This document shows positions 1 to 9,535 of a DNA stretch of 64,000 nt, piece by piece. The position numbers were made by a program, and so were the translations under genes. Below the pieces are notes generated by a model. That model was not told the origin of the DNA, did not search any database, and saw only the letters and a program-made list of their open reading frames with translations. The DNA comes from Leucobacter muris (GTDB taxonomy: Bacteria > Actinomycetota > Actinomycetes > Actinomycetales > Microbacteriaceae), in the NCBI RefSeq assembly GCF_004028235.1, contig NZ_CP035037.1:1674001-1738000 (forward strand). Direction: 5' to 3'. How positions within the stretch are numbered: position 1 is the stretch's first letter; every line of letters starts with the position of its first letter.

Positions 1-115
1 CGACTACTACAACGGGCTCGGCGCGCAGCTCAAGCAGTTGGGCGAGCTCAGCTCGGAACTCGACCAGCAGCTCAACAGCGACCTCGCCCCGGTGACGACA
101 CGCCCGAGCGATTGA
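1..115 (+). CDS. 3' end of an unidentified protein gene
   Basis: The window opens inside a reading frame that runs from base 2 to a TGA at 113-115 and encodes the last 37 residues of a protein. The tail is rich in Gln, Leu, Glu and Asp (…QLKQLGELSSELDQQL…), which suggests an amphipathic helix, and ends in a short polar segment. It lies upstream of tRNA-Val and thrS on the same strand. I cannot name a family from this fragment. Confidence 0.5.
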   Translation, partial: DYYNGLGAQLKQLGELSSELDQQLNSDLAPVTTRPSD

Positions 116-231
116 GCCCCGGCGCGGGTGCGAGCCGCGAGATCACGCGGTTCGCTCTGCGGGTGGCACGGAGGCCCCTCGATCCGTGTATTATCGTTCG
201 GGTTGGCACGGATCGCTGATCCGGATCACGC

Positions 232-304
232 GGGCGATTGGCGCAGTTGGTAGCGCGCTTCCTTCACACGGAAGAGGTCATCAGTTCGAGTCTGGTATCG
301 CCCA
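232..304 (+). tRNA. tRNA-Val (CAC anticodon)
   Basis: A complete cloverleaf can be drawn: the acceptor arm GGGCGAT pairs with ATCGCCC, the D arm contains GGTAGCGC, the anticodon stem CTTCC/GGAAG holds the loop TTCACAC with anticodon CAC, and the T loop is TTCGAGT. It reads GUG valine codons. The 3' CCA is not encoded. A TATTAT -10-like box at 189-194 is a plausible promoter, and a strong hairpin follows at once. Confidence 0.95.
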
Positions 305-313
305 CCGCAGGCC

Positions 314-348
314 GGAGGCCCCCGAGCAATCGGGGGCCTCCGTCGTTT
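314..348 (+). terminator. Rho-independent-type hairpin after tRNA-Val
   Basis: A perfect 12-bp stem (314-325 with 330-341, loop GCAA) is followed by a short T-containing tail (CGTCGTTT). It should end the tRNA-Val transcript before the thrS promoter. Confidence 0.85.
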
Positions 349-372
349 CAGGGGGTGCGGCGCCTCACCCAT

Positions 373-378
373 TAGAAT
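373..378 (+). promoter_or_regulatory. -10 box for thrS
   Basis: TAGAAT lies 40 bases before the thrS start, directly after the tRNA-Val terminator. It matches the TAGACT/TAGAAT -10 family that recurs through the window. No convincing -35 is visible. Confidence 0.5.
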
Positions 379-417
379 CGTGGGGTTAGTGCTTCCGTCT
401 CGAAGGAGTGTGCCCCA

Positions 418-2385
418 GTGGCCGATGGCTTCTCCCTGTTCACCGATCGCTCGATCGTCGCAATGCGCGTCAACGGCGAGCTCAAGGATCTCGCGGCGAC
501 GGTCACCGAGACGGACACGGTCGAGCCGGTCGCGATCGACTCGCAGGACGGGCTGAACATTCTGCGCCACTCCGCGGCGCACGTGCTCGCACAGGCGGTC
601 CAGCGCATCAACCCCGAGGCGAAGCTCGGCATCGGCCCGCCCATCACCGACGGCTTCTACTACGACTTCGATCCGGCTGAGCCGTTCACCCCCGAAGATC
701 TCAAGGCGATCTCGTCCGAGATGCAGAAGATCGTGAAGCAGGGGCAGCGCTTCGTGCGCCGTGTGGTGACCGAGGCCGAGGCCCGCGAGGAGCTGGCGAA
801 CGAGCCGTACAAGCTCGAACTCATCGGCCTCAAGGGCGGTGCGGATCAGGGCTCCGACAACGAGAGCGTCGAGGTCGGCGGAACAGAGCTCACCATCTAC
901 GACAACGTCGATCCGAAGACCGGCGAGCTGTGCTGGAAGGATCTGTGCCGCGGCCCGCACGTGCCGAGCACCCGGGTGATCGGCAACGGCTGGGCGCTCA
1001 TGCGCTCGGCGGGCGCCTACTGGCGCGGCAGCGAGAAGAACCCGATGCTGCAGCGCATCTACGGCACGGCGTGGCCCACGAAGGACGAGTTGCGCGAGTA
1101 CCAGACCCGTCTCGAGGAGGCCGCGAAGCGCGACCACCGCAAGCTGGGCGTCGAGCTCGACCTGTTCAGCTTCCCCGACGAGATCGGCTCGGGTCTCGCG
1201 GTGTTCCACCCGAAGGGCGGCATCATCCGCCACGAGATCGAGACGTTCATGCGCAGCGAGCTGCTGAAGAACGGCTACGAGGTGGTCAACAGCCCGCACA
1301 TCACCAAGGGCACGCTGTTCGAGACGAGCCAGCACCTCAATTGGTACAAGGAGGGCATGTTCCCGGCGATGCACCTCGACGAGGTGACCGACGGCGAGGG
1401 CCACGTGGTCAAGCAGGGCCAGGACTACTACTTGAAGCCCATGAACTGCCCGTTCCACAACCTCATCTTCCGGGCGCGTGCGCGCAGCTATCGCGAGCTG
1501 CCGCTGCGCCTCGCCGAGTTCGGCACGGTGTACCGCTACGAGAAGAGCGGCACGCTGTCGGGTCTCACCCGCGTGCGCGGGCTCACGCAGGACGATGCGC
1601 ACATCTACGTCACCGACGAGCAGGTGAAGGACGAGATCAAGCGCCAGCTCGAGTTCGTGTTCGCGACGCTGCGCGCCTACGGCCTCGACGACTTCTACCT
1701 CGAGCTTTCGACGCGGGATCCCGAGAAGTCGGTGGGCACCGAGGAGCAGTGGGCGGTCGCCGAACAGACGCTGCGCGAGGTGGGCGAGGAGTCGGGTCTC
1801 GAGCTCGTCGCCGATCCCGGCGGTGCGGCGTTCTACGGCCCGAAGATCTCGGTGCAGGCCCGCGACGCGATCGGCCGCACCTGGCAGCTGTCGACCGTGC
1901 AGCTCGACTTCAACCAGCCCGAGCTGTTCGAACTCGAATACGCTGCGGACGACGGCACCCGCAAGCAGCCGGTGATGATCCACCGCGCGCTGCTCGGCTC
2001 GGTGGAGCGCTTCTTCGCGATCCTGCTCGAGCACTACGCGGGGGCGTTCCCGGTGTGGCTCTCGCCCGTGCAGGTGGTGGGCATCCCGGTGGCCGAGCAG
2101 TACGGCGAGTACCTCGACGGCGTCGTCGCGCGGCTGCGGGAGCGCGGCGTGCGCGCCGAGGTCGATCACGGCGACGATCGCATGCCGAAGAAGATCCGCA
2201 CGCACACGAAGGCGAAGGTACCGTTCCAGCTCATCGCCGGCGAGGACGATCGGGCGGCGGGCGCGGTGAGCTTCCGCTTCCGCGACGGCTCGCAGTTGAA
2301 CGGTGTGCCCGTCGACGAGGCGATCGAGCGCATCGTCCACGCGATCGAGACCCACGAGCAGGTGTCGACGGCGTGGACCGAGTAG
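418..2385 (+). CDS. thrS: Threonine--tRNA ligase
   Basis: Cytoplasmic class II synthetase that charges tRNA-Thr. The 655-residue length is normal for bacterial ThrRS. A short, divergent TGS-like N terminus (about residues 10-45) precedes the editing domain with the HSAAH motif (His51/His55). The catalytic core contains the zinc ligand Cys in MNCPFH (about 344), class II motif 2 ([11 protein letters not shown]…) near residue 375 and motif 3 ([11 protein letters not shown]) near 526, followed by an anticodon-binding domain. The GTG start at 418 is chosen because GAAGGAG lies 9 bases upstream. The gene overlaps the HIT-family gene by 13 bases, so the two are probably cotranscribed. I see no T-box in the short leader. 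Confidence 0.97.
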   Translation: MADGFSLFTDRSIVAMRVNGELKDLAATVTETDTVEPVAIDSQDGLNILRHSAAHVLAQAVQRINPEAKLGIGPPITDGFYYDFDPAEPFTPEDLKAISSEMQKIVKQGQRFVRRVVTEAEAREELANEPYKLELIGLKGGADQGSDNESVEVGGTELTIYDNVDPKTGELCWKDLCRGPHVPSTRVIGNGWALMRSAGAYWRGSEKNPMLQRIYGTAWPTKDELREYQTRLEEAAKRDHRKLGVELDLFSFPDEIGSGLAVFHPKGGIIRHEIETFMRSELLKNGYEVVNSPHITKGTLFETSQHLNWYKEGMFPAMHLDEVTDGEGHVVKQGQDYYLKPMNCPFHNLIFRARARSYRELPLRLAEFGTVYRYEKSGTLSGLTRVRGLTQDDAHIYVTDEQVKDEIKRQLEFVFATLRAYGLDDFYLELSTRDPEKSVGTEEQWAVAEQTLREVGEESGLELVADPGGAAFYGPKISVQARDAIGRTWQLSTVQLDFNQPELFELEYAADDGTRKQPVMIHRALLGSVERFFAILLEHYAGAFPVWLSPVQVVGIPVAEQYGEYLDGVVARLRERGVRAEVDHGDDRMPKKIRTHTKAKVPFQLIAGEDDRAAGAVSFRFRDGSQLNGVPVDEAIERIVHAIETHEQVSTAWTE

Positions 2386-2930
2386 AGTCGCTGCGCGAGA
2401 CCGCTGCCGTCGGCACCCCCGATGACATGCAGCGGCTCTGGGTGCCGCACCGCATGGTCTACGTGCAGGATCACCACCAGCCGGATCGCAGCGACTGTCC
2501 GTTCTGCGCCGCTCCGGCGAGCAGCGACGAGGACGCGCTGATCGTGGCGCGCGGCGAGACCGCCTACGTGCTGCTCAACCTGTTCCCGTACAACAACGGG
2601 CACATGCTGGTCTGCCCGTACCGCCACATCTCGCAGTACGACGAGGCGACCCCCGAGGAGGTCGCCGAGATCGGTGCCCTCACCCAGACCGCGATGCGCG
2701 TGGCACGCGAGGTGATGGGGTGCGAGGGCTTCAACCTCGGCATGAACCAGGGGCAGATCGCGGGCGCCGGGATCGCGGCGCACCTGCACCAGCACATCGT
2801 GCCCCGCTGGGCCTCGGACGCCAACTTCTTCCCGATCGTCGCGAAGACGAAGGCGCTGCCGCAGCTGCTCGGCGATGTGCGCGCGTCGATCGCGGCCGCC
2901 TGGCCGGTCGACCCTGGGCCGGCCGACTGA
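2373..2930 (+). CDS. HIT-family diadenosine polyphosphate phosphorylase-like protein
   Basis: A histidine-triad nucleotide hydrolase/phosphorylase of about 185 residues. The triad is [10 protein letters not shown] (His137, 139, 141), preceded by [14 protein letters not shown], the nucleotide-binding segment typical of the actinobacterial Ap4A phosphorylase group next to thrS (Rv2613c type). CPFC near residue 36 may be a structural cysteine pair. The family cleaves Ap4A/Ap5A-type dinucleotides, by-products of tRNA synthetases, which fits its position behind thrS. I chose GTG 2373, inside the thrS end, because homologues of this group have residues before the QRLWVPHRM segment; ATG 2427 is the alternative start. 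No strong ribosome-binding site is seen, consistent with coupling. Confidence 0.85.
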   Translation: MDRVESLRETAAVGTPDDMQRLWVPHRMVYVQDHHQPDRSDCPFCAAPASSDEDALIVARGETAYVLLNLFPYNNGHMLVCPYRHISQYDEATPEEVAEIGALTQTAMRVAREVMGCEGFNLGMNQGQIAGAGIAAHLHQHIVPRWASDANFFPIVAKTKALPQLLGDVRASIAAAWPVDPGPAD

Positions 2931-2938
2931 GCCGAACC

Positions 2939-2944
2939 TAGAAT
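2939..2944 (+). promoter_or_regulatory. -10 box for yebC
   Basis: TAGAAT 38 bases before the yebC start, immediately after the HIT-gene stop, suggests yebC has its own promoter. Confidence 0.45.
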
Positions 2945-2982
2945 GACCTACTGAACTTCAACCGACAGGAACAGGAGCTCCC

Positions 2983-3747
2983 GTGTCCGGACACTCCAAG
3001 TGGGCGACCACGAAGCACAAGAAGGCGATCATCGACTCGCGTCGAGCGAAGGCCTTCGCGAAGTACATCAAGGTGATCGAGGTCGCCGCCCGCATCGGCG
3101 GCGCCGACCTCTCGGGCAACCCCGCCCTCGCCGACGCCGTGCACAAGGCGAAGAAGAACTCGGTGCCCGGCGACAACATCGATCGCGCCATCAAGCGCGG
3201 CGCCGGCCTCACGGGCGACGCCGTCGAGTACACGACGATCATGTACGAGGGCTACGGCCCGAATGGCGTGGCGCTGATGATCGAGTGCCTCACCGACAAC
3301 AAGAACCGGGCCGCCGCCGAAGTGCGCACGGCGCTCAGCCGCAACGGCGGCACCCTCGCAGATCCCGGCAGCGTGGCCTACAACTTCGCTCGCAAGGGCG
3401 TGCTCACCGTGCCGGCCGCCGACACCACCGAGGACGACGTGCTGCTGGCGGTGCTCGACGCCGGGGCCGAGGAGGTCGTGCCGACCCCCAACGGCGAGTC
3501 GTTCGAGGTGTTCACGGAGGCGAGCGACCTCGTGGGCGCCCGCACCGCGCTCGTCGACGCCGGCATCGACTACGAGTCGGCGGACGTCGAGTTCGTGCCG
3601 AACCTGAAGGTCGAGATCGACGCCGACACCGCGCGCAAGGTGTTCCGCCTCATCGACGCCCTCGAGGACAGCGACGATGTGCAGAACGTGTTCTCGAACT
3701 TCGACCTGTCGCCCGAGGTGCAGGCCGAGCTCGAGCACGACGAGTAG
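2983..3747 (+). CDS. yebC: YebC/PmpR-family regulatory protein
   Basis: A member of the YebC/TACO1 family, 254 residues, the usual length. It starts with the hallmark [13 protein letters not shown] and continues with the typical [16 protein letters not shown] and [14 protein letters not shown] blocks. Family members have been described as DNA-binding regulators and, more recently, as factors that relieve ribosome stalling; the sequence does not tell which applies here. GTG 2983 is chosen with AGGAG at 2973-2977. In actinobacteria the gene usually sits just before ruvC, as here. Confidence 0.95.
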   Translation: MSGHSKWATTKHKKAIIDSRRAKAFAKYIKVIEVAARIGGADLSGNPALADAVHKAKKNSVPGDNIDRAIKRGAGLTGDAVEYTTIMYEGYGPNGVALMIECLTDNKNRAAAEVRTALSRNGGTLADPGSVAYNFARKGVLTVPAADTTEDDVLLAVLDAGAEEVVPTPNGESFEVFTEASDLVGARTALVDAGIDYESADVEFVPNLKVEIDADTARKVFRLIDALEDSDDVQNVFSNFDLSPEVQAELEHDE

Positions 3748-3825
3748 CGGATCACCCGCCCGGGCCGGGCGCGCCGACAGGTGCGACACCGGCCCGGGGA
3801 TCCCGAACCCGACGAACGGAGCGGC

Positions 3826-4428
3826 ATGCGCATTATCGGCATCGACCCGGGCCTGACCCGCTGCGGCGTCGGCATCGTGACCGCCGGCGCCTCGCGCAAG
3901 GTGGCCTTCGAGCACGTCGAGGTGCTGCGCAGCGCCGCCGACAGGCCGCTGCCCGAGAGGATCCACCGCATCGGCTCGAGCATCGAGCGGCTGCTCGACG
4001 GCGAGAAGCCGGCGGGCATCGCCCTGGAGCGCGTGTTCGCGCAGGACAACGTGGCGAGTGTGATGGGCGTCGCGCAGATCAGCGGCGTGGTCATGTATCT
4101 CGCCGAGGAGCGCGGGATCCCGGTCGCCCTCTACACCCCGAACGAGGTCAAGGCGCAGGTGACCGGCTACGGCAGCGCCGACAAGGCGCAGGTGACGACC
4201 ATGGTCACGCGGTTGCTCGGGTTGGCGGCCCCGCCGAAACCCGCCGACGCGGCCGACGCGCTCGCACTCGCGATCACCCACGCCTGGCACCTGGGCCGTG
4301 GCGGGGCCGCGACGCGCATGGAGCGCTTCGATCGCTCGGCCGCGGCGCCGGGGGGCGAGACGCCGGCGCAGCGCGCGTGGCGCGAAGCCGAGTCGAAGCT
4401 CGGACGACGGCGCGGCGCGCGGTCCTGA
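3826..4428 (+). CDS. ruvC: Crossover junction endodeoxyribonuclease RuvC
   Basis: Holliday-junction resolvase, 200 residues. The RNase H-like catalytic acids are visible: Asp7 in IDPGLTRCG, Glu68 in LERVF, and the C-terminal DAADALALA aspartates. ATG 3826 follows an ACGGAG ribosome-binding site; an upstream in-frame GTG at 3781 would add 15 residues unlike the family. The usual partners ruvA and ruvB do not follow; an unrelated dehydrogenase does, so the ruvABC cluster is split in this genome. Confidence 0.96.
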   Translation: MRIIGIDPGLTRCGVGIVTAGASRKVAFEHVEVLRSAADRPLPERIHRIGSSIERLLDGEKPAGIALERVFAQDNVASVMGVAQISGVVMYLAEERGIPVALYTPNEVKAQVTGYGSADKAQVTTMVTRLLGLAAPPKPADAADALALAITHAWHLGRGGAATRMERFDRSAAAPGGETPAQRAWREAESKLGRRRGARS

Positions 4429-4525
4429 TCCCGCGTCTTCGGCGATGCCGGCCGGCCGCGAGCCACGCGATCCCGAGCGGCCGTCGAGCGCCACACGATC
4501 CCGAACTCCGCGCGGACGACCGGCG

Positions 4526-4531
4526 TAGACT
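4526..4531 (+). promoter_or_regulatory. -10 box upstream of the butanediol dehydrogenase-like gene
   Basis: TAGACT lies 118 bases before the dehydrogenase start in the 220-base gap after ruvC. The rest of the gap (4429-4648) holds no gene that I can support. Confidence 0.45.
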
Positions 4532-4648
4532 GGCGAGTGCGACCGAATCGACCGGTTCGGCCAGCACCAGACGGAACTCTCGGCGGCCGGCGTCGATCGG
4601 CCGGTGTCGTCTCGGGTTCCGTGCGCACGCGATCAGGAGGGAACCCAG

Positions 4649-5704
4649 ATGAAAGCCGCACGCTTCCACGGACGCAAGGACATTCGGATCGAGGAGGTAC
4701 CGGAGCCGGAGCTGCGGCCGGGCGCCGTAGCCATCGACGTGGCCTGGTGCGGCATCTGCGGCACCGACCTGCACGAGTACCTCGACGGCCCAATCTTCTG
4801 CCCCGCGCCGGGCCATCCGCACCCGCTGTCGCACGAGGAGTCGCCCGTCACCCTCGGTCACGAGTTCTCGGGCACGGTGAGCGCCCTCGGCGAAGGGGTC
4901 GCCGATCTCGCCGTCGGAGACTCGGTCGTGGTCGAGCCGTACTTCGTGTGCGACGAGTGCGGCCCCTGCCGGGCCGGCAACTACCACCTGTGCGAGAAGA
5001 TGGGCTTCATCGGCCTCGCGGGCGGCGGGGGCGGCCTGAGCGAGAAGATCGTGGTGGATCGCCGCTGGGTGCACCCGATCGGCGACATCCCGCTCGACCA
5101 GGCGGCGCTCATCGAGCCGCTGTCGGTCGCGCACCACGCGGTTCGCCGCTCGGACGCGAGCGCCGGCGATGTCGCGCTCGTGGGCGGCGCCGGCCCGATC
5201 GGGCTGCTCGTGGCCGCGGTGCTCAAGGCCGAGGGTGTGACCGTCATCATGAGCGAGCTGAGCGACGCCCGCAAGGCGAAGGCGCGCGAGACCGGCGTGG
5301 CCGATCACGTCATCGATCCCTCGCAAGAGGATCTCATCGCCCGCGTGCGCGAGATCACCGGGGGCTTCGGCGCCGACGTGGCGTTCGAGTGCACCAGCGT
5401 CAACGCGGTGCTCGATCAGCTGTTCGACGCGGTGAAGCCGACCGGCGTGATCGTGAACGTCTCGATCTGGGGCAAGCCCGCCCAGCTCGACATGCAGAAG
5501 CTCGTGCTCAAGGAGATCGACCTGCGCGGCACGATCGCGTACGTGCGCGACCACGCCGCGACGATCAAACTCGTGCAGGAGGGCAAGGTGGATCTCGAGC
5601 CGTTCATCACGGGCCGCATCGCCCTCGACGACCTGATCGACGAGGGTTTCGACACCCTCATCAATCGCAACGAGACCGCGGTGAAGATCATCGTGCACCC
5701 GTAG
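4649..5704 (+). CDS. Zinc-dependent 2,3-butanediol dehydrogenase-type alcohol dehydrogenase
   Basis: A 351-residue medium-chain dehydrogenase. Catalytic zinc ligands are visible in CGICGTDLHEY (Cys37) and TLGHEFSGTV (His-Glu near residue 72); the structural zinc loop has the cysteine cluster CDECGPCRAGNYHLC. The nucleotide-binding fold is marked by GGAGPIGLL. The GICGTDLHEYLDGPIF segment is typical of (R,R)-butanediol/sorbitol-type dehydrogenases, which interconvert acetoin and 2,3-butanediol with NAD(H); the exact substrate cannot be fixed from sequence. ATG 4649 follows CAGGAGGG with good spacing. It is monocistronic, ending in a shared hairpin with the convergent gene. Confidence 0.87.
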   Translation: MKAARFHGRKDIRIEEVPEPELRPGAVAIDVAWCGICGTDLHEYLDGPIFCPAPGHPHPLSHEESPVTLGHEFSGTVSALGEGVADLAVGDSVVVEPYFVCDECGPCRAGNYHLCEKMGFIGLAGGGGGLSEKIVVDRRWVHPIGDIPLDQAALIEPLSVAHHAVRRSDASAGDVALVGGAGPIGLLVAAVLKAEGVTVIMSELSDARKAKARETGVADHVIDPSQEDLIARVREITGGFGADVAFECTSVNAVLDQLFDAVKPTGVIVNVSIWGKPAQLDMQKLVLKEIDLRGTIAYVRDHAATIKLVQEGKVDLEPFITGRIALDDLIDEGFDTLINRNETAVKIIVHP

Positions 5705-5736
5705 GGCGACGAGACCCGCGGCGGAGCCCGCAGCGG

Positions 5737-5774
5737 CGAAGGGGCGGCATCGCGGAGGCGGTGCCGCCCCTTCG
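5737..5774. terminator. Bidirectional hairpin between convergent genes
   Basis: A 13-bp perfect stem (5737-5749 with 5762-5774) has ends of CGAA/TTCG and sits between the dehydrogenase and the minus-strand TRIC gene. It can serve both strands, though there is no long T tract. Confidence 0.7.
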
Positions 5775-5787
5775 CGCGTCGGGGCGC

Positions 5788-6623
5788 CTACCGGCGGGGC
5801 CGGCGGGGCCGGCCGGGCGGCGGCCCGCCGGCTTCGGAGTCATCGCCGGCGTCGTCGGCGGCGGAGGGAGCGTCGTCGGTGTCGTGGGCGGCAGCGGGAT
5901 CGGGATCGGGCAGCACGATCGGCAGCGTGATGGCGCCCGTCTGCAGGGCCTCGTCGATGACCTGCTCGACCTGGCGCTGGCGGCGCAGCTTGACCCGGCT
6001 GAGGGCGCGCTGCTCAGGCAGGCTCCACCCGAAGCGCACGGCGAGCAGCCGCACGGCCGTCGTCACGACCACGCACACGACGCCGCAGATCACGACCGGC
6101 ACGTCGAAGGCCAGCAGCACGGTGAGCACCGACACCCCACCAGGCTCGCGACCGCGTAGAGCGACCCGACGTGCATCACGGCGATCGGCAGGTTGAGCAT
6201 CACGTCGCGCAGCGCGCCGCCGCCGACGGCGGAGACCACGCCGATGAAGAGGGAGGGCACGATCGGCAACCCCATCGCGAGCGCCTTCGTGGTGCCGATG
6301 GCGCCGAACATGCCGATGCCGATCGCGTCGAGCAGCGAGATGAACGGGTCGAGGCGGCGGAACACGCGGGGCAGCAGCATGCCGAGCAGCGCGGCGCCGA
6401 TCGACACGATCAGGTAGAGGTTGTTCGAGAACGCGGCGGGCGTCGTGCCGAGCAGCATATCGCGCAGCAGGCCGCCCCCGATGCCGGTCGCCACGCCGAT
6501 GAACGCGACGCCGAGCAGGTCGATGCGCTTGAAGCCCGCCGCGAAGAGGGCGCCCTGCAGACTGCCGGCGGCCACCGCGACGAGGTCGGCGGCGAGCGGC
6601 GTCTGGAACGTCTGGTCGAGCAC
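5788..6623 (-). pseudogene. TRIC/UPF0126-family membrane channel, frameshifted
   Basis: Two adjoining minus-strand frames together make one trimeric intracellular cation channel-like (UPF0126) protein. From GTG 6623 the first frame encodes about 160 residues with the duplicated glycine-rich motifs [11 protein letters not shown] and GGGALRDVML and several membrane helices, ending in …GSLYAVASLVG. The following helix (VSVLTVLLAFDVPVVICG) and a Pro/Asp-rich tail lie in another frame. The break maps to the plus-strand run CCCC at 6135-6138; one additional C there would restore a single product of about 278 residues. Either the gene is broken or this is a homopolymer sequence error. The start codon is uncertain; another GTG lies a few codons upstream. 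Confidence 0.8.
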
Positions 6624-6780
6624 CCGTCCATTCTCGCGCACTCGCCCGGCCCGGCGCAGGGCGTCCTCGGCGGCGGGGCGGGGAGCGGCCGGGATCCCGG
6701 CGGATCGCGGATCGCGGATGCGGGCGCGATCCCGACTCGCCGGCACCCGGCGGACGACCGCCGGGTGCGACAATGGTCGG

Positions 6781-7503
6781 GTGCCCCTCTACCGCGAAGA
6801 AGGCGTCGTGCTGCGCACCCACAAGCTGGGCGAGGCCGACCGCATCGTCACGCTGCTCACGCGCGGACGGGGCCTGCTGCGCGCCGTCGCGAAGGGCGTG
6901 CGCCGCACCTCGTCGAAGTTCGGTGCGCGGCTCGAGCCCTTCATGGTGGCCGACATCCAGTGCTTCGAGGGGCGCACGCTCGACACCATCACGCAGGCCG
7001 AGACGCTGGGCGCCTACGGGCCCGCGATCAGCTCCGACTACGATCGCTACCGCGCGGGCAGCGTGATGGTCGAGACCGCCGAGCGCCTGGCCGAGGGGGC
7101 CCCGTCGCGCGAGCAGTACGCGCTGCTGGTGGGGGCGCTGCGCACGCTCGCCGCGGCGAAGATCCCGGCCGATCTCGTGCGCGACGGCTACCTGCTGCGG
7201 GCGATGAGCCTCGCGGGGTGGACGCCCGGTTTCGACGCGTGCGTGAACTGCGGCGCCCCCGGGCCGCACACCGCGGTCGCGGTGCAGCTCGGCGGGGTGA
7301 CCTGCGAGAACTGCCGGCTGCCGGGCTCGCCGCGGCTCGATCCGGGCTCGGTCTCGCTGCTCGCCGCGCTGCTCGCCGGAGACTGGGACGCCGCGCTCGC
7401 GAGCGGAGAGCGGGAGCGCGGCCAGGCGGCCGGGATCGCGGCGGCCTACACGCAGTTCCACCTCGAGCGCGGGCTGCGGGCGTTCGGATCCTCGCGCCAA
7501 TAG
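6781..7503 (+). CDS. recO: DNA repair protein RecO
   Basis: Recombination mediator that helps load RecA in the RecFOR pathway, 240 residues. It shows the N-terminal OB-fold hallmark [19 protein letters not shown] and a C-terminal four-cysteine cluster (CVNC … CENC, about residues 153-181), present in many RecO proteins as a zinc site. GTG 6781 is the first codon matching the family start. A GACAAT -10-like box (6769-6774) ends only six bases before it and there is no Shine-Dalgarno sequence, so the transcript may be leaderless. It is followed directly by uppS, as is common in actinobacteria. Confidence 0.94.
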   Translation: MPLYREEGVVLRTHKLGEADRIVTLLTRGRGLLRAVAKGVRRTSSKFGARLEPFMVADIQCFEGRTLDTITQAETLGAYGPAISSDYDRYRAGSVMVETAERLAEGAPSREQYALLVGALRTLAAAKIPADLVRDGYLLRAMSLAGWTPGFDACVNCGAPGPHTAVAVQLGGVTCENCRLPGSPRLDPGSVSLLAALLAGDWDAALASGERERGQAAGIAAAYTQFHLERGLRAFGSSRQ

Positions 7504-7506
7504 ACT
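7501..7506 (+). promoter_or_regulatory. -10 box for uppS, containing the recO stop codon
   Basis: TAGACT begins with the recO TAG stop and ends seven bases before the uppS ATG, a spacing expected for a leaderless transcript. No Shine-Dalgarno sequence precedes that ATG. Confidence 0.6.
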
Positions 7507-7513
7507 TTCCCCC

Positions 7514-8302
7514 ATGCATCACGCCCCCGACAGCCTCGTCCCGGTCGACTGGACCGGCGAGCAGCCGCCCGCGTTCGCCGGACCCGCTCCGCAGCACGTC
7601 GCGATCGTCATGGACGGCAACGGGCGATGGGCGAACCGTCGGGGGCTGCCCCGCGTCGAGGGGCACCGCATGGGGGAGCAGGCGCTGCTCGACGTGGTGG
7701 CCGGCGCGATCCAGGCGGGCGTGAAGCACCTGAGCGTGTACGCGTTCTCGACCGAGAACTGGCGCCGTTCGCCCGACGAGGTGCGCTTCCTGATGGGCTT
7801 CAACCGCGACGTGCTGCGCCGCCGCCGCGCCCAGCTCGACGCGTGGAACGTGCGCATGCGCTGGGCCGGCCGCAGACCCAGGCTCTGGGGGTCGGTGATC
7901 AGCGAGTTGAAGGCGTCCGAGCGCGCGACGGCCCAGAACACCGGCCTCACGCTCACCATGTGCGTCAACTACGGGGGCCGCAACGAGCTCACCGACGCGG
8001 TGCGGGCGGTCGCGGCGGAGGTCGAGGCGGGGCGGCTGAGCTCGCGCGGCATCACGGAGCGCACGATCGAGCGCCACCTCTACGTGCCGGAGTTGCCGGA
8101 CGTGGATCTGTTCCTGCGCAGCTCGGGGGAGCAGCGCATCAGCAACTTCATGCTGTGGCAGTCGGCGTACGCCGAGATGGTGTTCCTCGACACGCTCTGG
8201 CCGGATTTCGGGCGGCGGGAGCTGTGGCGCGCGATCCAGATCTATCACGCGCGCGACCGCCGCTTCGGCGGCGCCGTCGACCAGCCGACCGCGGAGGGCT
8301 GA
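7514..8302 (+). CDS. uppS: Isoprenyl transferase (cis-polyprenyl diphosphate synthase)
   Basis: A 262-residue cis-prenyltransferase that elongates farnesyl diphosphate with isopentenyl units to make the polyprenyl phosphate carrier for peptidoglycan and other wall polymers. The catalytic Asp34 is in VMDGNGRW; the [12 protein letters not shown] and VNYGGRNEL blocks and the C-terminal [15 protein letters not shown] region are all intact. Actinobacteria often have more than one such enzyme with C15 or C50 products; chain length cannot be decided here. The -10 box abuts the ATG, so it can be transcribed independently of recO. Confidence 0.94.
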   Translation: MHHAPDSLVPVDWTGEQPPAFAGPAPQHVAIVMDGNGRWANRRGLPRVEGHRMGEQALLDVVAGAIQAGVKHLSVYAFSTENWRRSPDEVRFLMGFNRDVLRRRRAQLDAWNVRMRWAGRRPRLWGSVISELKASERATAQNTGLTLTMCVNYGGRNELTDAVRAVAAEVEAGRLSSRGITERTIERHLYVPELPDVDLFLRSSGEQRISNFMLWQSAYAEMVFLDTLWPDFGRRELWRAIQIYHARDRRFGGAVDQPTAEG

Positions 8303-8338
8303 CGCGGCCTCGCCGAGTGATGAGAGAATGGGGCCGAT

Positions 8339-9535
8339 ATGACTTCCCAGACTCTGACCGGCTCGCGCCTGCGCATCGGCCCGCTCGAACTCGACGTGCC
8401 CGTGGTGCTCGCGCCCATGGCCGGCATCACGAACACCGCTTTCCGCCGACTCTGCCGCGAGTACGGCGCGGGTCTGTACGTGAGCGAGATGATCACGAGC
8501 CGCGCCCTCGTCGAGCGCACGCCCGCGTCGCTGCGCCTCATCAAGCACCACGAGAGCGAGACGCCCCGCTCGATCCAGCTCTACGGGGTCGATCCGAAGA
8601 CGGTGTCCGAGGCGGTGCGCTTCCTCGTCGATCAGGATCTCGCCGACCACATCGACCTCAACTTCGGCTGCCCCGTGCCCAAGGTGACCCGCAAGGGCGG
8701 CGGCTCCGCCCTGCCGTGGAAGAGCGACCTCTTCGACGCGATCGTCACGGGCGCCGTGCAGGCCGCGGGCGACATTCCGCTCACCGTCAAGATGCGCAAG
8801 GGCATCGACCCCGATCACCTCACCTACCTCGACGCGGCGAGGGCGGCGGAGCAGGCGGGCGTGGCGGCGATAGCGCTGCACGGCCGCACCGCCAACGAGT
8901 TCTACTCGGGGCACGCCGACTGGGATGCGATCGCGACGCTCAAGCAGACGATCACTAGCGTGCCGATCCTCGGCAACGGCGACATCTGGTCCGCCGAGGA
9001 CGCGATCCGCATGGTGCGCGAGACCGGCTGCGACGGCGTCGTGGTCGGCCGCGGCTGCCTGGGGCGGCCGTGGCTGTTCGGCGATCTGGCCGCCGCGTTC
9101 CGCGCCGAGGCGGGCGAGATCAGCCGCGAAGAGGCCGAGGCCTCGATGGCGCGGCCGCCGCTCGGTTTCGTGATGGACGCGATGCGTCGCCATACCGAAC
9201 TGCTCGTCGAGTTCTTCGACGGCGAAGAAGATCGCGCCTGCCGCGACATCCGCAAGCACGTCGCGTGGTACTACAAGGGCTACGGGGTGGGCGGCGACAC
9301 CCGCCGAGCTCTCGCGGCCGTCGAGTCGCTCGAGCAGATGGACGAGATCTTCGCGACGATGGACGCCTCGATGCCCTACCCGGGCGAGGGCGCCGAGGGG
9401 CAGCGCGGCCGGGCGGGCAGCCCCAAGCGCGTCCACCTGCCCGACGGCTGGCTCGACAGCCGCACGACCGACAGCGCCGCCCGCGCGGTCGTCGCCGAGG
9501 CCGAGCGCACCGACGGGGGATCCGACGGTGGCTGA
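8339..9535 (+). CDS. dus: tRNA-dihydrouridine synthase
   Basis: FMN-dependent enzyme reducing uridine to dihydrouridine in the tRNA D loop, 398 residues. It has the TIM-barrel start PVVLAPMAGITNTAFRRL, the catalytic Cys111 in LNFGCPVPKVTRKGGG, the phosphate-binding LGNGDIWS and VGRGCLGRPWLF motifs, and an actinobacterial C-terminal helical domain. Its last eight bases overlap the dgt start, implying coupled translation. No clear Shine-Dalgarno sequence precedes the ATG. Confidence 0.95.
   Translation: MTSQTLTGSRLRIGPLELDVPVVLAPMAGITNTAFRRLCREYGAGLYVSEMITSRALVERTPASLRLIKHHESETPRSIQLYGVDPKTVSEAVRFLVDQDLADHIDLNFGCPVPKVTRKGGGSALPWKSDLFDAIVTGAVQAAGDIPLTVKMRKGIDPDHLTYLDAARAAEQAGVAAIALHGRTANEFYSGHADWDAIATLKQTITSVPILGNGDIWSAEDAIRMVRETGCDGVVVGRGCLGRPWLFGDLAAAFRAEAGEISREEAEASMARPPLGFVMDAMRRHTELLVEFFDGEEDRACRDIRKHVAWYYKGYGVGGDTRRALAAVESLEQMDEIFATMDASMPYPGEGAEGQRGRAGSPKRVHLPDGWLDSRTTDSAARAVVAEAERTDGGSDGG

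Noticed and set aside
226..2355. Long minus-strand open frame opposite thrS
   Set aside because: It mirrors thrS codon by codon, is Arg/His/Ala-rich with no domain, and covers the tRNA; it is an antisense shadow caused by high GC.
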